From Limnoperna fortunei (lineage: Eukaryota > Mollusca > Bivalvia > Mytilida > Modiolidae), in contig OX104115.1 of NCBI GenBank assembly GCA_944474755.1, positions 38,389,080 through 38,453,079 on the forward strand: 64,000 nt of DNA. Direction: 5' to 3'. The notes beneath the pieces were generated by a model, which was not told the DNA's origin, searched no databases, and saw only the letters and a program-made list of their open reading frames with translations. How positions within the stretch are numbered: position 1 is the first letter of the stretch; each line of letters begins with the position of its first letter. The position numbers and the translations under genes were made by a program. Shown in pieces: positions 24,461 to 37,000 of this stretch.

Positions 24461-25314
24461 ACCAAATACCACCTTGATGTAATGGGAACGCGTGGTGTAT
24501 TGTGAGCTTGCTCACAAGGGTTCTTTAATTTATACACTGTTTAATTCACAACAAATAATATCTTTTATAATAAATGTTTTTTCAACAGTTACAGCAATTC
24601 TTAATGTGTTTATAAAAAATCATTGAAGTTTCATGATGGTCAGCATCGCTAGACTTAAGCCAGCGAACAATAAGGAGGTATTACTAAAGACGAATGACAT
24701 AAGGCTACCATAAGATTTTAAACCTTAGCAAATACATCTTATATTGTTTTCAACATGATAAAAGTGAATTTTAAACATGACAATAAGTACATATTAACAC
24801 GACCCGTTCATATAGGAAGTGTGTTTTAATATAGACATCAAAGTAGTGGATTCAGCAATACCTTGTGTTTATAGAATGACTTAAATAAGAAAATACCATA
24901 TAAGTTCACAACGAAATATTAATTTCGTAGAAAGTATAGCGATCAACTGTAATAATGCATGAATCTGACAATCTTTGATGTTTTCTGTATTGTTAAGCGT
25001 CTATCCAGGCATACATAATGGCAAGTACAGTTATCAGAACGAGTCCGAACGTTTTTTTTTTATCGAAAATAGGTTATCAACATAAAGTTTGACACAAGTG
25101 TTGCTCTAAAGGAATTTTGGTCGTAAAGATCATAATTGAAATTCAGTCCAATCAATCAAAATGCAAATACCCAACAATATGATTGTTATTTTAAATACGA
25201 GAACACAAGAACAGTATGCTTTATGTACAATAGAATATTGGAAGGCTGTACATCTTTGCCTTCCTTACATAAATTTGGGGGCACATAATAAATAAGACAT
25301 ATTTATGTCTTCCC
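24461..25314. other. Intergenic spacer, nothing recognised
   Basis: No open frame of note and no repeat recognised within the window. Confidence 0.5.
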
Positions 25315-25327
25315 CACTTTGGTGGGC

Positions 25328-25581
25328 GGGGCCTCGGTGGCCGAGTGGTAATACTGATCACGTAGTCTGTCAACACTGAGATCGCGGGTTCGAGTCTCAC
25401 TGCGGGCAGGGTGTACTCGACTCCAATCTTAATTGACAAGGATTGCCAGTTTTCCTGCCGCAGGTCGGGGGTTTTCTCCGGGTACTCCGTCTTCCTCCCC
25501 CAATAAAAACTGGACGCCATTAAATAGCTGAAACATTGCTAAAAGTGGCGTTAAACATCAAACAAACAAACAAAACAAACA
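25328..25581 (+). mobile_element. SINE family 1 copy
   Basis: Flanked by 13-bp repeats differing at one base (25315-25327 CACTTTGGTGGGC and 25582-25594 CACTTAGGTGGGC). Complete head, B-box GGTTCGAGTC, body and (AAAC)n tail. Slight deletion in the head relative to 848-1112. Confidence 0.9.
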
Positions 25582-25774
25582 CACTTAGGTGGGCAGACAT
25601 ATTGTTTTTGTGAATTTAAATTTGAGTTTAAATGATCTGAGATATAGTTGGAAATGATTTCGACAATCACTCACAGGCAATAAAGTAAAATGTTTCCAGC
25701 TCTCATGTAATAATTGCTTTACGCTAAAACATGTTTTGACAAAAATTGAATTGACCATTAAATAGTGAATACAG

Positions 25775-26012
25775 GCCTCGGTGAGTCAGTTTTTAAGGTA
25801 CATGTAGTAAGTCACCTTTTATCACTACAGTTCAAGTTAATGCCTGTATTCGGGAAGGTAGTGATCGACTCCAACTCCAATTGACAGTTCCTGCCGAAGA
25901 TCAGTGGTTTTCACTGAGTGGTTTAGCTTAAGCCTTAAAAATCTAATTTAAAAGATATAGCTGAACAAAGGTCCTGAAAGTGGTGTTATACTCCTTTCAA
26001 ACAAACAGTGTA
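25775..26012 (+). mobile_element. SINE family 1, old degraded copy
   Basis: CAGGCCTCGGTGAGTCAG head, GATCGACTCCAACTCC, GCCGAAGATCAGTGGTTTTC, ATATAGCTGAA and CTGAAAGTGGTGTTATA in the right order but heavily mutated, ending in AAACAAACAG. Confidence 0.7.
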
Positions 26013-26769
26013 AAACACACCAAATAACAATCTTACGGTGCACCACGCTAGCCTTTCTGTATTGTAAACATTCAGATTACTCAACATGACTAAATATATT
26101 ATCCCTAGCAGATCAGTTATTATATACACAACATATTTTCCTCGATTTTAGTATTTTTTAATTTTAAAGATCTATAGCTTTATAAATATGTATTATCTAT
26201 GATTGTATTTGAAACATGTCAAGTCTTCAGTATAGAGAAGATAAGCGGCAACCATAAAGAAAACTGAAAAGAAGAGCAACATGAACGCCACTAAAATGGG
26301 GTGAACTTCAATACACCGGCTATATATAGCGTCTGCATGCATAAACGTGTAGTTAAATAGTTGGTGATTTTGAAAGCTGAAAATATATTAGTTTTTGTTT
26401 TTATGTTGTCTCTTTGTTAGGATTTAATGGTTTCTGAAAAGCAGAAAATTTATCAAATAATTCCTTTTATATAAAGTTAAATTTTTAACTTTGCATCCAC
26501 CAACAAAAAAAAAGCCGTTGGTTATAAAGACAAGAGTACCAAATAAGTTTATTCTAAAAATACCCGAATACTCCCAATAATTGTTTGTATATCTTTATTT
26601 TACGACTGCAAAATAAAAGTCATTGTTATTTAATTGTCCCAGACTTTCGGCTCTTGCTGTTTGGTATGTTTCTTTTGCTATTTTTCAAACCACACTCTTT
26701 GCGAACGAAATGCGTCAGTAAATGCACCCAATTAGCAATCCGAATACAACTGTCACAAATTTTATTAAG

Positions 26770-26995
26770 GGGCCTCTGTGGCCGAGTGGATAAGGTAGTT
26801 CGTCTACTATTGGTCACGTTGTGTTTGCGGTTTCGAGTCTCACTGCGGGCAGGGTGCACTCGACTCCAATCTTAATTAAGAAGGATTTTTAGGGTTTTCT
26901 ACTTTCCCCCTCCCAACAAAAACTAGATGCAATGATGTAGTTGAAAAATTGCTGAAAGTGGCATTACACTTTAAACATCATTCAAACAAACAAAT
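26770..26995 (+). mobile_element. SINE family 1 copy
   Basis: Head GGGGCCTCTGTGGCCGAG, TCTCACTGCGGGCAGGGTGC, then a small deletion in the middle; tail ATTGCTGAAAGTGGCATTAC and AAACAAACAAA. The overlapping 96- and 77-codon ORFs are SINE sequence. Confidence 0.88.
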
Positions 26996-28110
26996 CCAAT
27001 AAACATTTCTAATTCAGGTTTGTAGTTGTTCAGTATTACAAACAGTTATTGCATGCACATAAGGAGAACATCATAATTGTTTCTCGGTTGTTAAGTTGTA
27101 ACAACATACATTGGGTAACCAATTATGATATTCTCCTTAGGTGCAGGCAATAATTGTATATTATTATCCTTTGGGGTATGGATGTCTTATGAATGTTGAC
27201 AAAATTAAAAGTAAAGTCTTGTTTATTTATTCCAATTGGCAGAATTGCGAGACTATGATATGATAAAGGATATATTAGTTAAAACAAGAAGTATTGTTAT
27301 TGTCGTTCATAATGACATGAAGAAGACTAAATCATTATATATAACACCAAATACTTCTATAGAAAAATATATTTACATTATTTTAACGTTTGAATTCCAA
27401 AGAATCTTCTTCTGCTATAGTCATAATCGTTTGTTGTGTGTGTGTGTGACTGATATTTGTTATGATTTCTTGAACAACCGACAAGATTGCAGCCAATCAA
27501 ATTCAGCATCGGTTGTAATATGATATTAAAGTCAAATGGGATTCATTAAATGGAAGCACATTTCATGTTTCCTGACCGACAGAGTAGTTAATAAGCAATC
27601 ATATCGGCTAGCCGGGAGTAACTTTACTAATATTGCAGCTGCTACAGTGACTTTCCAGGCATTGTATCTATAATCAAATTTTGAGTTTAAAGATTGTATC
27701 AGTAATGGAGTGTTTTAACCCGTAAAGTATTTTTAATAAACTGAACAATGAAGAAGAAAATATGGAATACTTTATCCGTAATAAATTAGCGCTATAAATT
27801 AGAAAAAATTTCTCAACTTTCAAATTTTGATCTTTAATGTCTAAAACGCAAAGTGTTCGTACTTGTAGACTAGTAGCCAAAAACGTGTTACGGCTAGATT
27901 TAATACTTGGAAGAAAAGATATCGAATGCCAATATGTTTGGGTGTGACTTAAAGATATAGTTATTGCAAAACCACTGATTTTCACGGAAAAGATAACATA
28001 CACACCAATTTAACACGTCGTAATTACCTTTGAAAATAAATTAGAGCAATGAAACTCAGGGTATAAATGTTACTTTTCTTAAAGTTAAAAAAAAATATCA
28101 ACAGTTTATT
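26996..28110. other. Intergenic spacer, nothing gene-like
   Basis: Contains a short (GT)n at about 27433-27448. The 95-codon (+) and 109-codon (-) ORFs are AT-rich, without motif or splice support. Confidence 0.5.
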
Positions 28111-28266
28111 TAAGGATTGTTTTCAATTGTTGGTTAGATTATTATATATAAACGACTTTGGGTCGATTTACGCTGAATAAACCGCGAAGCGGTTTATGTT
28201 GCAGCGTAAATCGATCCAAAGTCGTTTATATCCAATAATCTAACCAACAATTGAAAACAAACCTTA
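28111..28266. repeat. Foldback element with nested hairpin
   Basis: The left arm starts TAAGGATTGTTTTCAATTG and the right arm ends CAATTGAAAACAAACCTTA. The arms (about 65 bp) pair over nearly all their length and enclose a perfect small hairpin ATAAACCGCGAAGCGGTTTAT. Confidence 0.9.
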
Positions 28267-28609
28267 TATTTTAAATTCTAAAGTAAAAATGGAGTAACAA
28301 GAACAATATTTTACAATTAATCATATAATATTTGCAATTCACAATTTTAGTGTCGTCACTTGTTGTTTGTGGAAGAATTCATGTATAGTTAACGTCATCA
28401 ATACATCTTATTATGACGTCACAATCAGTCACGTGCTGAAAAACCAAGTTAGGTTATACGAAATAACCAACTTTGCTCATGTATTGAGTATTTAAACGAA
28501 ATTAAAATATATAATGATGGAGCATATAACAATACATAACGTTTTGAATAAGGGTGGCAAAAATGTAACAGACGCCATTTTGCGTAAAGTATGCGCGTAC
28601 TGTATTTCA

Positions 28610-28935
28610 ACGATAAATTGAATCGATAAATTGATTGATTGGTTGATTCGATGTATGTAAGTATGGGGTATGGGGTATGGATAGGTTCAGAAAATTTAGC
28701 GTTTTGCAGCAGCTATACTGAGGCTACTCTTATCGACATCTACAATAGGGGTCAAGCGCACAAGGAACGTGGCACTCTCCAAACAGGTTACCCACAGTGG
28801 TCCGCGTTCAGGCTTTCCGTATTATGACCTGATAACCCAACGAGAGGGCATCCCAATCCGCCACCAGAGGACGTTCATGGCATCGCTATTGTTCGAGGAA
28901 TGTGTACCCTTACAGAATCGTCCCAGAAGGTAAAT
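28610..28935 (-). mobile_element. SINE family 2 copy, reverse orientation
   Basis: The reverse complement contains the blocks GTCAGGTCATAATACGGAAA-like, TGCCACGTTCCTTG and a degraded tRNA-like arm, in the same order as the copy at 16978-17490. A (GATT)n tract at about 28626-28642 is the reverse of the (AATC)n tail. The 5' end (right side) is diverged or truncated. Confidence 0.6.
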
Positions 28936-30311
28936 TCTATAAAGTCGTTAAATATTTACAAAAACATCTTATTTTAAAATATAATATATAGATAAAATAT
29001 ATAAGAACACATTACAAGAATCCGACTCCTAAATTTTTGTAACAAATGAAGCTCAAGAAAAAACACTGATACTATACAACATGACTATTTGGAAAACTAT
29101 GGGTACAAGGAAAAACAAGATGTTCAGAAAATAATATTTCCAGCGGATCGAAGTGACGATTAACGTTTTTATAATATATTTACACGCTGTACTAGACGTT
29201 GATACTGTTGAAGGTAACCTGAGCCTCCGTACATTATTACGGGATATTTAATTTTCTCATAAGTCTAGAGGAAAGACACTATTAATTTTCACGTAAACGG
29301 CAGAGTCATTATCTAAAGCGACGTCATGTTACTCAAACAGGCACAAACACCTAAACTCCCTATAGCGTATAATTTCAACTACACTTATATTTCAACGCGC
29401 AACAAGGATGAATATACAAGAACAACATTTTGAATGACACTTGACACGGACGAAGTATTTTGCTTTTGTTTAAAATCCGCCACCCCGAGAACCGCTAGGA
29501 CTCCTGAATCTAATAGATGTTACAAATATGATTATAATAAGAACTTATTACTTTAATCTTCTATAGAATAAAGTTTTAAAAAAATATAATGAATTAAACA
29601 CGAGCCTTTAATCTTCTATAGAATAAAGTTTTAAAAAAATATAATGAATTAAACATGAGCCCATTAAAAATCAGTTACCAGTAAGTGAATTAAAACTACA
29701 TCGAACCTGTGTGTACATTTTGAAATTTTATTTTTTAAAATTATACTTAATGCCTCTTTATGCAAGATTTCCAGCAATATCATGGCGTCAACATTTTATT
29801 GGGAGAAGAATCAGGATAATAGGTTAAAAACAGTCACCTTGGGCATAACTGATGGTCCCATTATTTGGCAAGCCTCTCGATGAGCTTACATCTAAATTGA
29901 ATTGAAAATATACATGTAAAACTATTTTACAAATGTATAAATCTCCATTGATACAATTTCTCACATTTGAACAGACTTACTGGGAGTGGATATTGGAGCT
30001 GGTGACTTCTTTCTTAGGCAATTGATTAAAATAATGTATATAACTCATAATGAACTTTGTTTGGTGTTCAGTTTTGATTGGGCAGAGGTTGGTGTAAGTG
30101 GTGAAAACCCAGACTTCGCGAGGAAAACTAGTAAAATTTTAATATAATTATAAAATGTGAACCATATAAATCGATATTTATAAAGTTTATCAGTTATTTT
30201 ACTGTTTAATCTCTAAGTAAGTAGTACAGTATAAAGTTCACATACGTATACGACCAATGTTTATTTAAGATGTCCTTGTAAGGTATTAGCAACTTTAGTG
30301 TTATTTGTTTA
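28936..30311. other. Upstream region of gene 2
   Basis: Holds the 55-bp tandem duplication. A promoter cannot be fixed: no clear TATA box at a sensible spacing; TATTTAAG-like sequence about 45 bp before the ATG is weak. A 5' non-coding exon further up cannot be excluded. Confidence 0.4.
29552..29661. repeat. Tandem duplication, 2 x 55 bp
   Basis: TTTAATCTTCTATAGAATAA ... GAGCC occurs twice in direct succession with a single difference, so it is recent. Confidence 0.92.
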
Positions 30312-31092
30312 ATGGCGCAGATCCCGGCAACTAAATGTAATATTTGTGAAAAGGAATTAGTAAAGTTATTTTGCTATGAATGCAAGCACTTTTTGTGCAC
30401 TTCGTGCAAACTCTTTCACGAGAAATTTCCAGCTGCAAAAACTCATTCTGTTACTGAATCACACAACATTGATCGAGAAACTTTGTCGCTACACCTAAGA
30501 TGTGACGAACACAAACTTGATTTCGTTCATTACTGTTTAACGTGTAAATTGTTAACATGCTCTGCCTGCGTGACATCCAAACATAATGGACATTCATTCA
30601 CTGAAGTTGCCAAAGTCACAGCGGAAGCAAGAACCGTGGTAACTGAAAATTTGAAACTTTTAAAGGAGAAATTGATTTAATTAACAGAACGAAATCTAAA
30701 GAGTTCGACTTGATAAAGAAAGAGAGTGATGCATTTATCGGCAAAGTAAACAAAATTTCTGATGACTTCATAGGAATTGTAAATTCAGTAACAGAAATAC
30801 ACATTACTCGTGCCTCCGACTACTATGCGACAGAGAAACAAGCGTTAGAATATTCGGTTGCTAAGTTGGATAAAACGTACAACGAGTATCAAACACATTG
30901 TACCAAACTTGAAAAGCTTCTGCTTCAAAAACATCATGTTGTGTTTTTCAACATGCATGAATCGTTGACGAAAGAATTAAAGGAGCTTGATGACATTCCA
31001 AATACTGAAGAACCATTATCTATAGAGAAGTTTAAAGATGAGGATTATACTGATTTGGTGATAGAAAATATCCAGAATAAATATGAAATAAG
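30312..31092 (+). CDS. Gene 2 exon 1: two B-boxes and coiled coil
   Basis: The ATG at 30312 has a G at +4. The first finger has Cys9, Cys12, Cys21, Cys24, Cys29, Cys32, His36 and His45. The second has Cys64, His67, Cys75, Cys78, Cys83, Cys86, His91 and His94, a classic B-box 2. The frame meets a TAA at 30678 in this assembly. The coiled coil continues one frame over, from about 30662, as KGEIDLINRTKSKEFDLIKK, and runs to the donor AG|GTTAGT at 31093. A one-base error in the TTTTAAAGG run, or a real frameshift, explains the break. The coiled-coil part includes EKQALEYSVAKLDKTYNEYQ and ends in NIQNKYEI. This organisation is common in the bivalve RING-less TRIM-like families. Confidence 0.85.
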
Positions 31093-34000
31093 GTTAGTAA
31101 TTATTTTGGACAAAATCATTCATCTTTTCATTTTTATGCGTCATGCTACCATTCATGTTTTTTTTAATTTTCAAAACTGTACTACAGGGAAGCAATATAT
31201 TTGTTACATTTTTACAGTCAACAAAAAAGTGATTTCTTCGTTTTTTGTTTCAGGAGTTTCAAATTACAAGAGAAAGAAATCCAGCGTCTAGAACAGGCAC
31301 AGGAAAAACTAATTTCAGTACAGAAGACAAAGGAGGCAGAGCTGCTTGAGTTGCGTCGAGAGATAGAACGACACAAAACTGAAGAGAAACAAAACACGGA
31401 GTAAGTATCGTCAAATAAAAAAGGAACATTATCCTACATGTACAACCTAAGAATTGTTTCATTTAGACATTTTTAATCACATTACAACCCAATCCTACCA
31501 TTGTAAAAAGATCGCCCGCCTTCGGGTTACTCTTACACAGTTAATCATTTCTAAATCAAAATTGCCTAAATATTTTAATCCACTACATAGAAAATTGAGT
31601 CCTACATTCCCCTTACTGTAACACGCTTAAATACATCACCCTTAATAACAATGTATGCCATGGTATTCGACCCTTCTTCATGGTAAATTGAAAACCACCT
31701 TTTCTGTTTTGCCTGTAACACAATAATGTTAAAAAGCTAGATTTACCAAGTGATTTTTAAAAGTGAGAGTAATACATTGAACTCGATCCTTCTAATTTAG
31801 CTCACATGTATCATTGGTCATTTCAGCTACATTATATTGCCGTCAGTTGGCGTTCGTCATCGTTAAACCTTTTTCTTTAAAACTACTGATCATTGTTTCA
31901 TAAAACTTATTTCTTACAAGGTCCATTCTGATTGTTGTTACCTTTAAGCCGATTCGTTACCATGCACATTTTTGTTTCTGTTTGGCTAACTTTAACAAAG
32001 TCTCCAAGTGAATAAACTGAAACCATACTTGTTGCGATATTCATTCTAATGTTCTTAAAAAGTGATGTTGTTTAGTGCTTATAAAAAATTCAACATGACC
32101 GTAATCGCGGGTCAAGTTAACATAAAACCATTATATAGAAAGATAAATCCTTACCTTCATGTGACAAAAATAAATAACTTTCGAGTTATTAATAAGAAAT
32201 GTACTTGGAATTACATGAATGGTTTACCCAGTTTCAGATCAATTACATATTTACATTAACTATATACATGTAGCTCAACAGCACTAAATAAAATAGTTTA
32301 CATTTGCAATATCTATTGACACATTTTTTTTTGTAATGAACAAAAGCAGGATGGTAGGCCCATTAATTTTTTTAAAAGTTAAGATGGCATATATGTTGCC
32401 ATATACACTGATTTTGTAAACACTTTTGTCCGATAAGCACACTTATGCCTTAATACAATTAGGTATGAAGGATTTCAAAGTCATCAAATTACGACAAATT
32501 GCTCAATATCGCACTGTTTTAAAATAACGAACACCATATTATGTATGTCAGGTTCGTCCTTGGACATGCCATAAAGTTAAAAAGTAAACATGTTTTTTTC
32601 GGGAAGAAAGTTTTAATATTGAAAATGCAGGTCATTGATATATATCCAATTTACAGCCTTGGCCTCAGCGGCCGGTTGGTTAACGTACATAGTCATCTAC
32701 TATGGTTCACCCGTCTGTCAACACTACTGAGGTTGCCGGTTCGAGTCTCACTGCGGACAGGTTGCGAACGACACCGATCTTTAGTGGTCAAGGATTTCCA
32801 GTTGTCCTAACCAAGAGCGGGGTTTTCCCCGTTTACTTCGGCGTCCTCCCAAATAATCGCCATTATACGGCTGAAAATTGCTAAAAATGACCTTAAACGC
32901 TATTAAAATAACACTCAAGCAAATAATCTTTTCTATCATTAAATATGTTTGTCAACGAAATCGAGCAAGTGTTGTAATAGAAGCGTATATTAGTAGACCA
33001 TGTTTTATAGTATTTTATTAAAGATTGCCAGGAAAAACAACATATGATGAAGACTCCACAATATCTTCCGATGCTGAGAATAATGACACTAATATAAACA
33101 CGGGTGATTCCGATGAAGTCTCTGCTGCGTCTGGTAATAATGAAGAGTTGCAATGTCAAAGTGGTGAAAGGTATATCAACATCTTTTTATAACAAATTTG
33201 TGAGCTGATATGAGCAATAGCTCGCTGTACCGTAAAATTCAGACGTCACAATAAATGATTTCAAGCACTGAAAATCTAACTTTATCAATCTATTTCGTTT
33301 GATATGAGTATTTTATTCATGTGCTTGCAACTCATTTACAGAATATTATGTTTAAGTGCAGTCTTCAGATTGAACTTATCTTTCATGTACATTTTAAAAA
33401 ATATGGACTATTACATTTTAACTATGATTGTATAAGATTTCTGTATATTTTTGTCAACACGAACATCGTAATGCAATAAATCTCTAACAGAGAGAATAAA
33501 AAAATCACAAGACATAAAATCAACAAAGAAATAAAATAATAGAAAGGACATCAGGCCTACAAACTCGGAACAGTCACAAGAAACACCGAGTTAGATGGTG
33601 TAGTTATTAATGTACAGAACGTGTAATAAATGATATCGTTGTACACTTGAATTATATTTAATGCAGAAGAATATCGACTTTTTAATTTTAAAATTTATAT
33701 TTCATTTTCTTTTTAAATAGAACAGACACTGAATATAAAGCAAATGAACCATTTAAAGTGATACACCTTGGTGACTCTCAATCTGGCATAATTCTGGCCT
33801 ACCCGAACGCCAAGAGTGGTAACATAGATCTTAAATATCCGGCATGGAATTTTACATTTTCGTTCGGTGGAGTTTTACAGCCAACAGCAGTGCTACTCAA
33901 TAAATACACCAATGTTGAATGGTTTGGAACTCTTGCTGACAATAAGTATGCTTCTTTAAGTGCAGATTGCCATGATGAATGGTACTTCTTTAAGAACTTT

Positions 34001-37000
34001 CTATGGAAAATCAACTTAACAGAAGTAAGTACTTTATTTTCAGCAAATATCTTTTCATCGATGTATTAATATTGAAATTTCGACGGTAAATACAAATACA
34101 ATTAATCAATTATTTTCAAATAATGTTTAGGGAATATTCGAAATTCATATATATCGTTATTTATTTAAACAATTCTATGAAATAAACATAGATCTATTTA
34201 TATTTTTGAGAGCATAATTTATAAGCAATGAATAATAACCAAAGCGGGGGTCTCGGTGGCCGAGTGGTTAAGGTAGCTGGTCATTTGCTATTGATAACGT
34301 GGTCTGTCAACGCTGAGGTTGCGGGTACGAGTCTCAGGTTGTAATCGACCCCAATGTAAATTGACAGGAATTTCCAGTTTTCCTACTGAAGGTGTTTTTT
34401 CCGGGTATTCTTCTCCCCCCCCCCCCCAAAAAAAAAAAACAACAGAAAGTAAAGATAAAGCTGAACAATTGCTAAAAGTGGCGTTTAGCACTTTTTACAC
34501 AAACAAATCATAATAAACACAGACACCTTACCGAATGTTACTTTTACACGTTTCTTCAAACAATTATTTGGATTATTTTTCTATTTTAAATGGCAAACGT
34601 TTGTATGTAACATACGTCGAGAAGGGGATACTGCAAGCGGAAAAAATTAACCTATGATTTTGGTTAATATGTACCTACAATTGTTTTTCAAAAGAGACAA
34701 CCTGATACATTAAGATTACACTAAAAACGTTTTGAATAGGATGATTTTCAAACTTACCTACATACAACTTAAGTACTAATAGTTAGAATTAGCAGGATAT
34801 CAACTATCAGCAATAAATCAAACTCATTGGCAAACTATGGGGAAATTCGGTACCTTTGTGTGGACAAATATTAATCACAATTTATCATCAGCATCAACTG
34901 TAACAAATTTTTAAAAATATGTGCAGTAGAATGTAACAGATTACGTTTTACACATACAAAGTCCTTTACTTTTCTTTACTTTCTTTGAAGAGACAGCTGC
35001 ATGCCATATGTTTGTTTCTCATAAGGATCTTATCTTTCTGTTATTCGAATTGATTCTTACTATATTCTCGTTTTTGTCTTTTCAATTGGGAAGTTTGACT
35101 TAGTCTTCAGTTATAACTTGCTGCACTTGGGTTTTTTTTCTTAATCTTCTCCTTGGTGTTAAGGTTTACCCTAAGTGTATCTAAACGAAGTGTCATTCAG
35201 CCCGATGATTGTTATAATTAAGTCTAATATGGCTGGAATTTCTATTTTCTTTAATTCATTAGAAATGTCGTGTCTTCCGACAATTTATATCGTAAATAAT
35301 GTATATAGCGTTACTAACAGTAACGTTTATGTCACGTTGCTATAGGTATAATATTAGTTTTCAGTAATATTGTTAGGAGTGTCCAATAAGCATGAATTTA
35401 CATTTCTTTATAATTAAGGTCTTTCCCCTTTCCAAGGGAAATACCTTATTGTATTTCTTATGATTATTATTATTATGAAGGTCTTTCCCACTACAGTGGA
35501 AAGACATTCTTGTATTTCTTATGATTATTATTAAGGTCTTTCCCACTACAGTGGAAACACCTTCTTACCTTTCTTATGATTATTTTTCTTTTTTTCCGAT
35601 GTCATTTGCAAAAAAGTGTCGCGACATATCATTTTGATACTTGGTACCATTAATCGGTCATACTGGCAGATGACTCAGTTCACCCTGTGAAATCGATCTA
35701 TTTTTAGTAACAGAGTTATCTGCCCCAACACAGTAAACCCTTGTTAGTAGATAAACTCAGAAATTTGTTTTCCAATCGACTTCCTGTTTATGCGTTTTTG
35801 ACCTGAAAAATGTCGCAACATGTCAAATTTTTTTTCTCAAAAACCGTAAGTCCTAGAGACTTGGGACCACCACCATTGATCCTAAGTGACATTTATTACA
35901 TTTACAAATGTCAAGGTCAAAGGTCACCATAGGTCTTGTTAGCACTACATCTCATAAACCATTAAAGATAGAAGCAGACAATACATGGAAAAAATACTCC
36001 TCTTATCGAGGCCTTCATTTGGTACATTTAGCCAGAAGCTGTGCGAAGAACCGTTTTCGAGTTACAGCCCTTGACGCGTTTCGGTTAATCGGGTTTTTGG
36101 TTAAAACTTTAAAACGGTTAGAGATAATATAGTAAACAAATAGGTTTAACATGATCAGTAGGAAAAGAGCTTCAATTTGACCCAAAGGTCAAAGGTCATA
36201 GGTCAAGGTCATACCACAGCAACAAGGTAACTGTAATAAAAAGTCCTTAGCAACCATATATATGTTTAGAATCAGAATGATGTACTTTACTGAAATATGT
36301 CATATCATTACCGGAAGTGGCCTTTTGTCCCTAACAACGGAATGAAAGTCCTTAACTACCATATATTTTTTGACTCGGGACCACTTTCTTTACTCAAATA
36401 ACTCATTTTTATGACTGGAAGTGACATTTTGTGCTATAGCAAGACACACAATCCCATAGCATCACCCAAATTTTCTGCCTTTAGAGGAACAGTGGGAAAG
36501 ACCTCATTTGTTCCTTATAACAAATGGCGGTTTATTAAGGTCTTTCCCCCTTTCCAAGGGAAAGACCTTCTTGTCTTTCTTATGATTATTATTAAGGTCT
36601 TTCCCCCTTTCCAAGGGAAAAACCTTCTTGTCTTTCTTATGATTATTAAGGTCTTTCCCACTACAGTGGGAAGACCTTCTTACCTTTCTTATGATTATTA
36701 TTTTTTTTTCTTTTCTTTTCCGCCATCAGTTGCTAAAAAGTGTTGCGACATATCATTTTGATACTTGGTACCATTAATCGGTCATACTGGCAGATGACTC
36801 AGTTCACCCTGTGAAACCGATCTATTTTTAGTAACAGAGTTATCTGCCCCAACACTGTAAACCCTTGATAGCAGATAAACTCAGAAACCGTAACCGATTC
36901 TCAAAATCTGAAGTGTAAAAAATGTCGCTGGCCCTATAGCGATGATTTGTCATGCCAATTATTTTTTCCAATCGACTTCCTGTTTACGTGTTTTTGACCT

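Noticed and set aside
24026..24505. 159-codon ORF with internal repeats
   Set aside because: Follows the 175-bp subrepeats of a mid-repetitive element; no conserved protein features.
28639..28827. Possible shared 3' exon of the two HSPA12-like genes (frames with LAFCSSYTEATLIDIY and LAFCSGYKDHTLFEIY at 28.7 and 60.8 kb)
   Set aside because: Both frames lie in reverse-oriented pieces of SINE family 2, matched by the copy at 16978-17490, so the similarity is repeat-derived.
35416..36715. CRISPR-like spaced palindromic repeats
   Set aside because: Only three copies per run, near-identical spacers, eukaryotic context; they belong to the tandem-array element.
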